Positions 52,901-64,000 of a stretch of DNA of 64,000 nucleotides are shown in pieces; the stretch's first letter is position 1; the number at the start of each line of letters is the position of its first letter. The stretch is taken from assembly GCF_026212465.1 (NCBI RefSeq), contig NC_080059.1, forward strand, positions 23,401,768 to 23,465,767, given 5' to 3'. Source of the stretch: Amaranthus tricolor (taxonomy: Eukaryota; Streptophyta; Magnoliopsida; Caryophyllales; Amaranthaceae). The translations under genes were made by a program, and so were the position numbers. The notes under the pieces are model-generated. The model did not search any database, was not told the origin of the DNA, and worked only from the letters and a program-made list of their open reading frames with translations.

Positions 52901-55900
52901 TGAACAAGGATTAATGGTCAATGACGAATGAACGATGAAGAATGAACAAGGATCAATGATCAATGAAGAATGAACGATGAAGAATGAACAAGGATCAATG
53001 ATAAATGAAAAATGAACGATGAAGAATGAATAAGGATCAATGATCAATGACGAATGAACGATGAAGAATGAACAAGGATCAATGATCAATGAAGAATGAA
53101 CGATGAAGAATGAACAAGGAGTAATGGTCAATGATGAATGAACGAATGAAGAATGAACAAGGATCAATGATCAATGACGAATGAACGATGAAGAATGAAC
53201 AAGGATCAATGATCAATGAAGAATGAACGATGAAGAATGAACAAGCATCAATGATCAATGAAGAATGAACGATGAAGAATGAACAAGGAACAATGATCAA
53301 TGAAGAATGATCGATGAAGAATGAACAAGGATTAATGGTCAATGAAGAATGAACGATGAAGAATGAACAAGGATCAATGGTCAATGAAGAATGAACGATG
53401 AAGAATGAACAAGGATCAATGATCAATGAAGAATGAACAAGGATCAATGATCAAAGAAGAATGAACGATGAAGAATGACCAAGGATCAATGATCAATGAA
53501 GAATGAACGATGAAGAATGAACAAGGAGTAATTGTCAATGACGAATGAACGATGAAGAATGAACAAGGATCAATGATCAATGACGAATGAACGATGAAGA
53601 ATGAACAAGGATCAATGATCAATGAAGAATGAACAAGGATCAATGATCAATGACGAATGAACGATGAAGAATGAACAAGGAGTAATGGTCAATGACGAAT
53701 GAACGATGAAGAATGAACAAGGATCAATGATCAATGACGAATGAACGATGAAGAATGAACAAGGATGAATGATCAATGAACAATGAATAAGGATCAATGA
53801 TCAATGACGAATGAACGATGAAGAATGAACAAGGATCAATGATCAATGACGAATGAACGATGAAGAATGAACAAGGATCAATGATCAATGAAGAATGAAC
53901 AAGGATCACTGATCAAAGAAGAATGAACGATGAAGAATGAACAAGGAGTAATGGTCAATGACGAATGAACGATGAAGAATGAACAAGGATCAATGATCAA
54001 AGACGAATGAACGATGAAGAATGAACAAGGATCAATGATCAATAAACAATGAACAAGGATCAATGATCAATGACGAATGAACGATGAAGAATGAACAAGG
54101 ATCAATGATCAATGACGAATGAACGATGAAGAATGAACAAGGATCAATGATCAATGAAGAATGAACAAGGATCAATGATCAAAGAAGAATGAACGATGAA
54201 GAATGAACATGGTTCAATGATCAATGAAGAATGAACGATGAAGAATGAACAAGGATCAATGATCAATGACGAATGAACGATGAAGAATGAACAAGGATCA
54301 ATGATCAATGAAGAATGAACAAGGATTAATGATCAAAGAAGAATGAACGATGAAGAATGAACAAGGATCAATGATCAATGAAGAATGAACGATGAAGAAT
54401 GAACAAGGATTAATGGTCAATGACGAATGAACGATGAAGAATGAACAAGGATCAATGATCAATGTAGAATGAACGATGAAGAATGAACAAGGATTAATGG
54501 TCAATGACGAATGAACGATGAAGAATGAACAAGGATCAATGATCAATGACGAATGAACGATGAAGAATGAACAAGGATCAATGATCAATGACGAATGAAC
54601 GATGAAGAATGAACAAGGATAAATGATCAATGAAGAATGAACGATGAAGAATGAACAAGGATTAATGGTCAATGACGAATGAACGATGAAGAATAAACAA
54701 GGATCAATGATCAATCACGAATGAACGATGAAGAATGAACAAGGATCAATGATCAATGACGAATGAACGATGAAGAATGAACAAGGATCAATGATCAATG
54801 AAGAATGAACAAGGATCAATGATCAAAGAAGAATGAACGATGAAGAATGAACAAGGATCAATGATCAATGAAGAATGAACGATGAAGAATGAACAAGGAG
54901 TAATGGTCAATGACGAATGAACGATGAAGAATGAACAAGGATCAATGATCAATGACGAATGAACGATGAAGAATGAACAAGGATCAATGATCAATGAAGA
55001 ATGAACAAGGATGAATGATCAATGACGAATGAACGATGAAGAATGAACAAGGATCAATGATCAATGAAGAATGAACAAGGATCAATGGTCAATGACGAAT
55101 GAACGATGAAGAATGAACAAGGATCAATGATCAATGACAAATGAACGATGAAGAATGAACAAGGATCAATGATCAATGACGAATGAACGATGAAGAATGA
55201 ACAAGGATCAATGATCAATGAAGAATGAACGACGAAGAATGAACAAGGATCAATGATCAATGAAGAATGAACAAGGATCAATGATAATTGATGAATAAAC
55301 GATGAAGAATGAACAAGGATCAAAAATCAATGAAGAATGAACGATGAAGAATGAACATGGATCCATCGTCAATAAAGAATGAACAAGGATCAATGATCAA
55401 TGATGAATGAACGATGAAGAATGAACAAGGATCAATGATCAATGAAGAATGAACGACGAAGAATGAACAAGGATCAATGATCAATGACGAATGAACGAGG
55501 AAGAATTAACAAGGATCATTGATTAATGAAGAATGAACGATGAAGAATAAACAAGGATCAATGATAATTGAAGAATGAACGATGAAGAATGAACAAGGAT
55601 CAATGGTCAATGACGAATGAACGATGAAGAATGAACAAGGATCAATGATCAATGAAGAATGAACGATGAAGAATAAACAAGGATCAATGATCAATGAAGA
55701 ATGAACGATGAAGAATGAACAAGGATCAATGGTCAATGACGAATGAACGATGATGAATGAACAAGGATCAATGATCAATGAAGAATGAACGATGAAGAAT
55801 AAACAAGGAACAATGATCAATGAAGAATGAACGATGAAGAATGAACAAGGATCAATGGTCAATGAAGAATGAACAAGGATCAATGATCAATGACGAATGA

Positions 55901-57433
55901 ACGATGAAGAATGAACAAGGATCAATGATCAATGAAGAATGAACAAGGATCAATGATCAAAGAAGAATGAACGATGAAGAATGAACAAGGATCAATGATC
56001 AATGAAGAATGAACGATGAATAATGAACAAGGAGTAATGGTCAATGACGAATAAACGATGAAGAATGAACAAGGATCAATGATCAATGACGAATGAACGA
56101 TGAAGAATGAACAAGGATCAATGATCAATGAAGAATGAACAAGGATCAATGATCAATGACGAATGAACGATGAAGAATGAACAAGGATCAATGATCAATG
56201 AAGAATGAACAAGGAGTAATGGTCAATGACGAATGAACGATGAAGAATGAACAAGGATCAATGATCAATGACGAATGAACGATGAAGAATGAACAAGGAT
56301 CAATGATCAATGACGAATGAACGATGAAGAATGAACAAGGATCAATGATCAATGAAGAATGAACAAGGATCAATGATCAATGACGAATGAACGATGAAGA
56401 ATGAAAAAGGATCAATGATCAAAGAAGAATGAACGATGAAGAATGAACAAGGATCAATGATCAATGAAGAATGAACGATGAAGAATGAACAAGGAGTAAT
56501 GGTCAATGACGAATGAACGATGAAGAATGAACAAGGATCAATGATCAATGACGAATGAACGATGAAGAATGAACAAGGATCAATGATCAATGAAGAATGA
56601 ACAAGGATCAATGATCAATGACGAATGAACGATGAAGAATGAACAAGGATCAATGATCAATGAAGAATGAACAAGGATCAATGGTCAATGACGAATGAAC
56701 GATGAAGAATGAACAAGGATAAATGATCAATGAAGAATGAACGATGAAGAATGAATAAGGATCAATGATCAATGACGAATGAACGATGAAGAATGAACAA
56801 GGATCAATGATCAATGAAGAATGAAAGATGAAGAATGAACAAGGAGTAATGGTCAATGACGAATGAACGATGAAGAATGAACAAGGATCAATGATCAATG
56901 ACGAATGAACGATGAAGAATGAACAAGGATCAATGATCAATGAAGAATGAACGATGAAGAATGAACAAGGATCAATGATCAATGAAGAATGAACAAGGAT
57001 CAATGATCAATGACGAATGAACGATGAAGAATGAACAAGGATCAATGATCAATGAAGAATGAACAAGGATCAATGGTCAATGACGAATGAACGATGAAGA
57101 ATGAACAAGGATCAATGATCAATGACAAATGAACGATGAAGAATGAACAAGGATCAACGATCAATGACGAATGAACGATGAAGAATGAACAAGGGTCAAT
57201 GATCAATGAAGAATGAACAAGGATCAATGATCAAAGAAGAATGAACGATGAAGAATGAACAAGGATCAATGATCAATGAAGAATGAACGATGAAGAATGA
57301 ACAAGGAGTAATGGTCAATGACGAATGAACGATGAAGAATGAACAAGGATCAATGATCAATGACGAATGAACGATGAAGAATGAACAAGGATCAATGATC
57401 AATGACGAATGAACGATGAAGAATGAACAAGGA
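49949..57433 (+). repeat. Minisatellite superunit 3 (about 7.49 kb)
   Basis: Third copy; TGGATCCATC is at 55358, 7485 bp after 47873. Relative to superunit 2 it lost 119 bp near 50.1 kb and gained 938 bp, seen as a direct repeat of 51091-51738 at 52029-52676 (51091/52029, 51287/52225, 51399/52337, 51553/52491). Confidence 0.85.
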
Positions 57434-59509
57434 TCAATGATCAATGAAGAATGAACAAGGATCAATGATCAATGACGAATGAACGATGAAGAATGAAAAA
57501 GGATCAATGATCAAAGAAGAATGAACGATGAAGAATGAACAAGGATCAATGATCAATGAAGAATGAACGATGAAGAATGAACAAGGAGTAATGGTCAATG
57601 ACGAATGAACGATGAAGAATGAACAAGGATCAATGATCAATGACGAATGAACGATGAAGAATGAACAAGGATCAATGATCAATGAAGAATGAACAAGGAT
57701 CAATGATCAATGACGAATGAACGATGAAGAATGAACAAGGATCAATGATCAATGAAGAATGAAGAATGAACAAGGATCAATGGTCAATGACGAATGAACG
57801 ATGAAGAATGAACAAGGATAAATGATCAATGAAGAATGAACGATGAAGAATGAATAAGGATCAATGATCAATGACGAATGAACGATGAAGAATGAACAAG
57901 GATCAATGATCAATGAAGAATGAAAGATGAAGAATGAACAAGGAGTAATGGTCAATGACGAATGAACGATGAAGAATGAACAAGGATCAATGATCAATGA
58001 CGAATGAACGATGAAGAATGAACAAGGATCAATGATCAATGAAGAAAGAACGATGAAGAATGAACAAGGAACAATGATCAATGAAGAATGATCGATGAAG
58101 AATGAGCAAGGATTAATGGTCAATGACGAATGAACGATGAAGAATGAACAAGGATCAATTCTCAATGAAGAATGAACGATGAAGAATGAACAAGGATCAA
58201 TTCTCAATAAAGAATGAACGATGAAGAATGAACAAGGAACAATGATCAATGAAGAATGAACGATGAAGAATGAACAAGGGTCAATGATCAATGAAGAATG
58301 AACAAGGATCAATGATCAAAGAAGAATGAACGATGAAGAATGAACAAGGATCAATGATCAATGAAGAATGAACGATGAAGAATGAACAAGGAGTAATGGT
58401 CAATGACGAATGAACGATTAAGAATGAACAAGGATCAATGATCAATGACGAATGAACGATGAAGAATGAACAAGGATCAATGATCAATGAAGAATGAACA
58501 AGGATCAATGATCAATGACGAATGAACGATGAAGAATAAACAAGGATCAATGATCAATGAAGAATGAACAAGGATCAATGGTCAATGACGAATGAACGAT
58601 GAAGAATGAACAAGGATAAATGATCAATGAAGAATGAACGATGAAGAATGAACAAGGATCAATGATTAATGAAGAATGAACAAGGATCAACGATCAAAGA
58701 AGAATGAACGATGAAGAATGAACAAGGATCAATGATCAATGAAGAATGAACGATGAAGAATGAACAAGGATCAATGATCAATGAAGAATGAACGATGAAG
58801 AATGAACAAGGATCAATTCTCAATGAAGAATAAACGATGAAGAATGAACAAGGATCAATTCTCAATGAAGAATGAACGATTAAGAATGAACAAGGAACAA
58901 TGATCAATGAAGAATGAACGATGAAGAATGAACAAGGATTAATGGTCAATGACGAATGAACGATGAAGAATGAACAAGGATCAATGATCAATGAAGAATG
59001 AAAGATGAAGAATGAACAAGGAGTAATGGTCAATGACGAATGAACGATGAACAATGAACAAGGATCAATGATCAATGACGAATGAACGATGAAGAATGAA
59101 CAAGGATCAATGATCAATGAAGAATGAACGATGAAGAATGAACAAGGATCAATGATCAATGAAGAATGAACGATGAAGAATGAACAAGGAACAATGATCA
59201 ATGAAGAATGATCGATGAAGAATGAACAAGGATTAATGGTCAATGACGAATGAACGATGAAGAATGAACAAGGATCAATGATCAATTACGAATGAACGAT
59301 GAAGAATGAACAAGGATCAATGATCAATGAAGAATGAACAAGGATCAATGATCAAAGAAGAATGAACGATGAAGAATGAACAAGGATCAATGATCAATGA
59401 AGAATGAACGATGAAGAATGAACAAGGAGTAATGGTCAATGACGAATGAACGATGAAGAATGAACAAGGATCAATGATCAATGACGAATGAACGATGAAG
59501 AATGAACAA

Positions 59510-59778
59510 TAAGTTATTGAATAATTATTATATAACAAGGATCCTTATAATATATATTATTTAATGATTGTTGAACAATAAGATAAGTTATTAAATTTGT
59601 TATTATTAATATATAAAATAACTTATAATAATATATAATTTAATATAACTGTTATATATATAAAATCATTCATTATTATTATTATTGTTATTATATAATT
59701 AATAAGATATATCAATGAACATTATCAATAAATGCACAGTTATATATTATTTAATAACTTATCTTATCTCAAATAAAT
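59510..59778. other. AT-rich mosaic between minisatellite and satellite
   Basis: 269 bp, very AT-rich, no ORF. It holds short matches to both neighbours of the locus: AACAAGGATC (59534) and ATCAATGAAC (59710) are minisatellite words; TAAGTTATTAAATT (59584), AATAAATGCACA (59727) with the following TTTAATAACTTA, and the 17-bp TCTTATCTCAAATAAAT (59762-59778) match the viral leader. The last piece is also the poly(A)-signal region and abuts the satellite. I read it as filler DNA assembled from local templates; low complexity means some shorter matches may be chance. Confidence 0.65.
59727..59778. mobile_element. Viral leader shreds at the satellite boundary
   Basis: 59727-59760 resembles the plus-strand leader sequence at about 11060-11090 of copy A (12 bp exact, then a diverged middle, then 12 bp exact). 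59762-59778 is an exact 17-bp match to the other strand around the poly(A) signal (11207-11223). So two leader pieces in opposite orientation are joined here. Confidence 0.6.
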
Positions 59779-62700
59779 GCGCAAAAGTGCCAAAAATGCT
59801 TAAAAACCGTTAAAATCGCAACATAACAAGTAATTTCTAGCATATGACTATGATTTTAAATTCTAACCACTTCAACACAATAATATATACCAAATAGCGT
59901 TGTGTGCAAATTTCGTGCAAAACAAACCAAGTTTGAGCTACTTTATGCGCAAAAGGGGCCAAAAACGCTTAAAAACCCTTAAAATCGCAACTTAACAAGT
60001 AATTTCTAGCATATGACTATGAGTTTCAATTCAAACCACTTCAACAAAATAATATATACCAAATAGCGTTGTGTGCAAAGTTTCGTGCAAAACAAACAAA
60101 GTTTGAGCTACTTGATGCGCAAAAGTGCCAAAAATACTTAAAACCCTTAAAATCGCAACTTAACACGCAATTCTAGCATATGACTATGATTTTAAATTCT
60201 AACCACTTCAACACATTAATATATACCAAATAGTGTTGTGTGCCAAGTTTCGTGAAAAACAAACCAAGTTTGAGCTACTTTATGCGCAAAAGGGCCAAAA
60301 ACGCTAAAAAACCCTTATAATCACAACTTAACAAGTAATTTCTAGCATATGACTATGATTTTCAATTCTAACCACTTCAACACAATAATATATACCAAAT
60401 AGAGTTGTGTTCGCGCAAAACAAACCAAGTTTGAGCTACTATATGCGCAAAAGTGCCAAAAATGCTTAAAAACCGTTAAAATCGCAACATAACAAGTAAT
60501 TTCTAGCATATGACTATGATTTTCAATTCAAACCACTTCAACACAATAATATATACCAAATAGCGTTGTGTGCAAATTTCGTGCAAAACAAACCAAGTTT
60601 GAGCTACTTTATGCGCAAAAGGGGCCAAAAACGCTTAAAAACCCTTAAAATCGCAACTTAACAAGTAATTTCTAGCATATGACTATGAGTTTCAATTCAA
60701 ACCACTTCAACAAAATAATATATACCAAATAGCGTTGTGTGCAAAGTTTCGTGCAAAACAAACAAAGTTTGAGCTACTTGATGCGCAAAAGTGCCAAAAA
60801 TACTTAAAACCCTTAAAATCGCAACTTAACACGCAATTCTAGCATATGACTATGATTTTAAATTCTAACCACTTCAACACATTAATATATACCAAATAGT
60901 GTTGTGTGCCAAGTTTCGTGAAAAACAAACCAAGTTTGAGCTACTTTATGCGCAAAAGGGCCAAAAACTCTTAAAAACCGTTAAAATCGCAACATAACAA
61001 GTCATTTCTAGCATATGACTATGATTTTCAATTCAAACCACTTCAACACAATAATATATACCAAATAGCGTTGTGTGCAAATTTCGTGCAAAACAAACCA
61101 AGTTTGAGCTAGTTTATGCGCAAAAGGGCCAAAAACGCTAAAAAACCCTTAAAATCGCAACTTAACAAGTAATTTCTAGTATATGACTATGATTTTCAAT
61201 TCTAACCACTTCAACACAATAATATATACCAAATAGCGTTGTGTGCAAGTTTCGCGCAAAACAAACCAAGTTTGAGCTACTTTATGCGCAAAAGTGCCAA
61301 AAATGCTTAAAAACCCTTAAAATCGCAACTTAACACGTAATTTCTAGCATATTACTATGATATTCAATTCATACCACTTCAACACAATAATATATACCAA
61401 ATAGCGTTGTGTGCAACGTTTCGTGCAAAACAAACCAAGTTTGAGCTACTTGTTGAGCAATAGTGCCAAAAATGCTTAAAAACATTTAAAATCGCAACTT
61501 AACAAGCAATTCTAGTATATGACTATATTTTAAATTCTAACCACTTCAACACAATAGTATTTACCAAATAGTGTTGTGTGCCAAGTTTCGTGCAAAACAA
61601 ACCAAGGTTGAGCTACTTTATGCGCAAAAGTGCCAAAAACGCTTCAAAACTCTTAAAATCGCAACTTAATACGTAATTTCTTACATATGACGATGATTTT
61701 GAATTCTAACCACTTCAACAAAATAATATATACCACATAGTGTTGTGTGCCAAGTTTCGTGCTAAACAAACCAAGTTTGAGCTACTTTATGCGCAAAAGG
61801 GCCAAAAACGCTAAAAAACCCTTAAAATCGCAAATTAACAAGTAATTTCTAGCATATGACTATGATTTTCAATTCTAACCACTTCAACACAATAATATAT
61901 ACCAAATAGAGTTGTGTTCGCGCAAAACAAACCAAGTTTGAGCTACTATATGCGCAAAAGTGCCAAAAATGCTTAAAAACCGTTAAAATCGCAACATAAC
62001 AAGTAATTTCTAGCATATGACTATGATTTTCAATTCAAACCACTTCAACACAATAATATATACCAAATAGCGTTGTGTGCAAATTTCGTGCAAAACAAAC
62101 CAAGTTTGAGCTACTTTATGCGCAAAAGGGCCAAAAACGCTAAAAAACCCTTAAAATCGCAACTTAACAAGTAATTTCTAGCATATGACTATGAGTTTCA
62201 ATTCAAACCACTTCAACAAAATAATATATACCAAATAGCGTTGTGTGCAAAGTTTCGTACAAAACAAACAAAGTTTGAGCTACTTGATGCGCAAAAGTGC
62301 CAAAAATACTTAAAACCCTTAAAATCGCAACTTAACACGCAATTCTAGCATATGACTATGATTTTAAATTCTAACCACTTCAACACAATAATATATACCA
62401 AATAGTGTTGTGTGCCAAGTTTCGTGAAAAACAAGCCAAGTTTGAGCTACTTTATGCGCAAAAGTGCCAAAAATGCTTAAAAACCCTTAAAATCGCAACT
62501 TAACACGTAATTTCTAGCATATTACTATGATATTCAATTCATACCACTTCAACACAATAATATATACCAAATAGCGTTGTGTGCAACGTTTCGTGCAAAA
62601 CAAACCAAGTTTGAGCTACTTGTTGCGCAATAGTGCCAAAAATGCTTAAAAACATTTAAAATCGCAACTTAACAAGCAATTCTAGTATATGACTATGATT

Positions 62701-64000
62701 TTAAATTCTAACCACTTCAACACAATAGTATTTACCAAATAGTGTTGTGTGCCAAGTTTCGTGCAAAACAAACCAAGGTTGAGCTACTTTATGCGCAAAA
62801 GTGCCAAAAACGCTTCAAAACTCTTAAAATCGCAACTTAATACGTAATTTCTTACATATGACGATGATTTTGAATTCTAACCACTTCAACAAAATAATAT
62901 ATACCACATAGTGTTGTGTGCAAAGTTTCGCGCAAAACAAACCAAGTTTGAGCTACTTTATGCGCAAAAGTGCCAAAAATGCTTAAAAACCTTTAAAATC
63001 GCAACTTAACACGCAATTCTAGCATATGAAAATGATTTTAAATTCTAACCACTTAAACACAATAATATATACCAAATAGTGTTGTGTGCAAGTTTCGTGC
63101 AAAACAAACCAAGTTTGAGCTACTTTATGCGCAAAAGGGGCCAAAAACGCTTAAAAACCCTTAAAATCGCAACTTAACAAGTAATTTCTAGCATATGACT
63201 ATGAGTTTCAATTCAAACCACTTCAACAAAATAATATATACCAAATAGCGTTGTGTGCAAAGTTTCGTGCAAAACAAACAAAGTTTGAGCTACTTGATGC
63301 GCAAAAGTGCCAAAAATACTTAAAACCCTTAAAATCGCAACTTAACACGCAATTCTAGCATATGACTATGATTTTAAATTCTAACCACTTCAACACATTA
63401 ATATATACCAAATAGTGTTGTGTGCCAAGTTTCGTGAAAAACAAACCAAGTTTGAGCTACTTTATGCGCAAAAGGGCCAAAAACTCTTAAAAACCGTTAA
63501 AATCGCAACATAACAAGTCATTTCTAGCATATGACTATGATTTTCAATTCAAACCACTTCAACACAATAATATATACCAAATAGCGTTGTGTGCAAATTT
63601 CGTGCAAAACAAACCAAGTTTGAGCTATTTTATGCGCAAAAGGGCCAAAAACGCTAAAAAACCCTTAAAATCGCAACTTAACAAGTAATTTCAAGCATAT
63701 GACTATGAGTTTCAATTAAAACCACTTCAACAAAATAATATATACCAAATAGCGTTGTGTGCAAAGTTTCGTGCAAAACAAACAAAGTTTGAGCTACTTG
63801 ATGCGCAAAAGTGCCAAAAATACTTAAAACCCTTAAAATCGCAACTTAACACGCAATTCTATCATATGACTATGATTTTAAATTCTAACCACTTCAACAC
63901 AATAATATATACCAAATAGTGTTGTGTGCCAAGTTTCGTGAAAAACAAACCAAGTTTGAGCTACTTTATGCGCAAAAGTGCCAAAAATGCTTAAAAACCC
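59779..64000. repeat. 168/169-bp satellite array, right flank
   Basis: The same satellite as at 1-4163 and in the same orientation, continuing to the window end. The marker monomer is at 61394 and 62564 (1170 bp, seven monomers), exactly as at 1349 and 2519. The array resumes at about position 62 of a monomer, whereas the left flank breaks at about position 136, so some 94 bp (plus any whole monomers) were lost or the flanks came from different monomers. No gene is visible. Confidence 0.95.
60616..63075. repeat. Higher-order satellite block shared with the left flank
   Basis: Counterpart of 571-3030 at offset 60045. Sequence changes between the two are few, for example TTGAGCAATAG at about 61452 for TTGCGCAATAG, and GACTATATTTT at about 61520, which lacks two bases. 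Confidence 0.85.

Larger units (their letters stand above)
18052..59509 (+). repeat. Heptamer-based minisatellite, about 41.5 kb, 28/42-bp units
   Basis: The whole stretch is built from 7-bp words: a ATGAACG, b ATGAAGA, c ATGAACA, d AGGATCA, e ATGATCA, f ATGACGA, with variants such as AGGAGTA, AGGATTA, ATGGTCA and AAGAAGA. The commonest unit is six words (42 bp); a shorter unit drops two words (28 bp); single-base indels that break the 7-bp phase are rare. One strand orientation holds throughout. The plus strand of the typical 42-bp unit is 30/42 purine and 20/42 A, with two GATC sites. No promoter or gene is seen. The open frames on the minus strand repeat IIDPCSFFIVHSSL every 42 bp and mostly start at TTG; I regard them as by-products of the period. 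Confidence 0.95.

Noticed and set aside
18052..59509. CRISPR-like regular repeat array
   Set aside because: There are no unique spacers; every part of the array is itself repeat, and the context is a plant genome.
18052..59509. Interstitial telomere because of the 7-bp word
   Set aside because: The words are of ATGAANN type; no TTTAGGG or CCCTAAA runs were seen.
18320..59538. Dozens of minus-strand open frames of 61-208 residues in the minisatellite
   Set aside because: They repeat one 14-residue phrase, mostly start at TTG, end wherever a 28-bp unit shifts the frame, and have no promoter. They are products of a stop-free 42-bp period, not genes.

Overview
The window looks like peri- or pericentromeric DNA of a flowering plant, probably a eudicot. 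It has no cellular gene that I can recognise. Three kinds of sequence fill it: a 168/169-bp satellite at both ends (1-4163 and 59779-64000), two nearly identical endogenous pararetrovirus copies (Caulimoviridae) lying head to head (4161-11766 on the minus strand, 11781-18051 mostly on the plus strand), and a minisatellite of about 41.5 kb (18052-59509) built from heptanucleotides. A 269-bp AT-rich mosaic (59510-59778) closes the block before the satellite resumes. I cannot name the species from the satellite.

Copy A is a full turn of a circular viral genome. Its first and last 76 bp are the same (offset 7530), so the genome unit is about 7.53 kb. Running down the minus strand it holds the end of ORF2, an intergenic region with duplicated as-1-like boxes, a TATA box and a poly(A) signal, the initiator-tRNA-Met primer binding site, ORF1 (1846 codons: movement protein, capsid with CCHC finger, aspartic protease, reverse transcriptase, RNase H), and ORF2 (unknown, aromatic-rich), which overlaps ORF1 by 56 nt and is cut by the satellite. 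One polyprotein with the movement protein first plus one downstream ORF is the layout I associate with florendoviruses; that assignment is from memory of the group.

Copy B is scrambled. Four viral pieces are joined at short shared sequences: AGAGCC between ORF2 and the primer binding site, TGAATTC between ORF1 and antisense ORF2, TTTTT at a small fold-back, and then a join to the minisatellite. A 23-bp reverse-strand piece of the minisatellite sits as filler between copies A and B. ORF1 of copy B also has a +1 frameshift in an A run. Lengths check exactly: arm A 5213-10312 (5100 bp) against arm B 11781-16878 (5098 bp, explained by one lost codon and one extra A), and 10329-11099 against 16873-17643 (771 bp each).

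The minisatellite is made of 7-bp words arranged as 28-bp and 42-bp units, then as nested tandem segmental duplications (about 0.94, 1.39, 1.41, 1.92 and 2.8 kb) and three superunits of about 6.8, 6.7 and 7.5 kb between 36.5 and 57.4 kb. The many open frames on its minus strand are a by-product of the 42-bp period. The terminal mosaic contains pieces that match both the viral leader and the minisatellite. My reading is that virus, minisatellite and satellite were stitched together by microhomology-driven template switching, after which the minisatellite grew by unequal exchange. This is inference; assembly error at the junctions must be excluded with spanning long reads.
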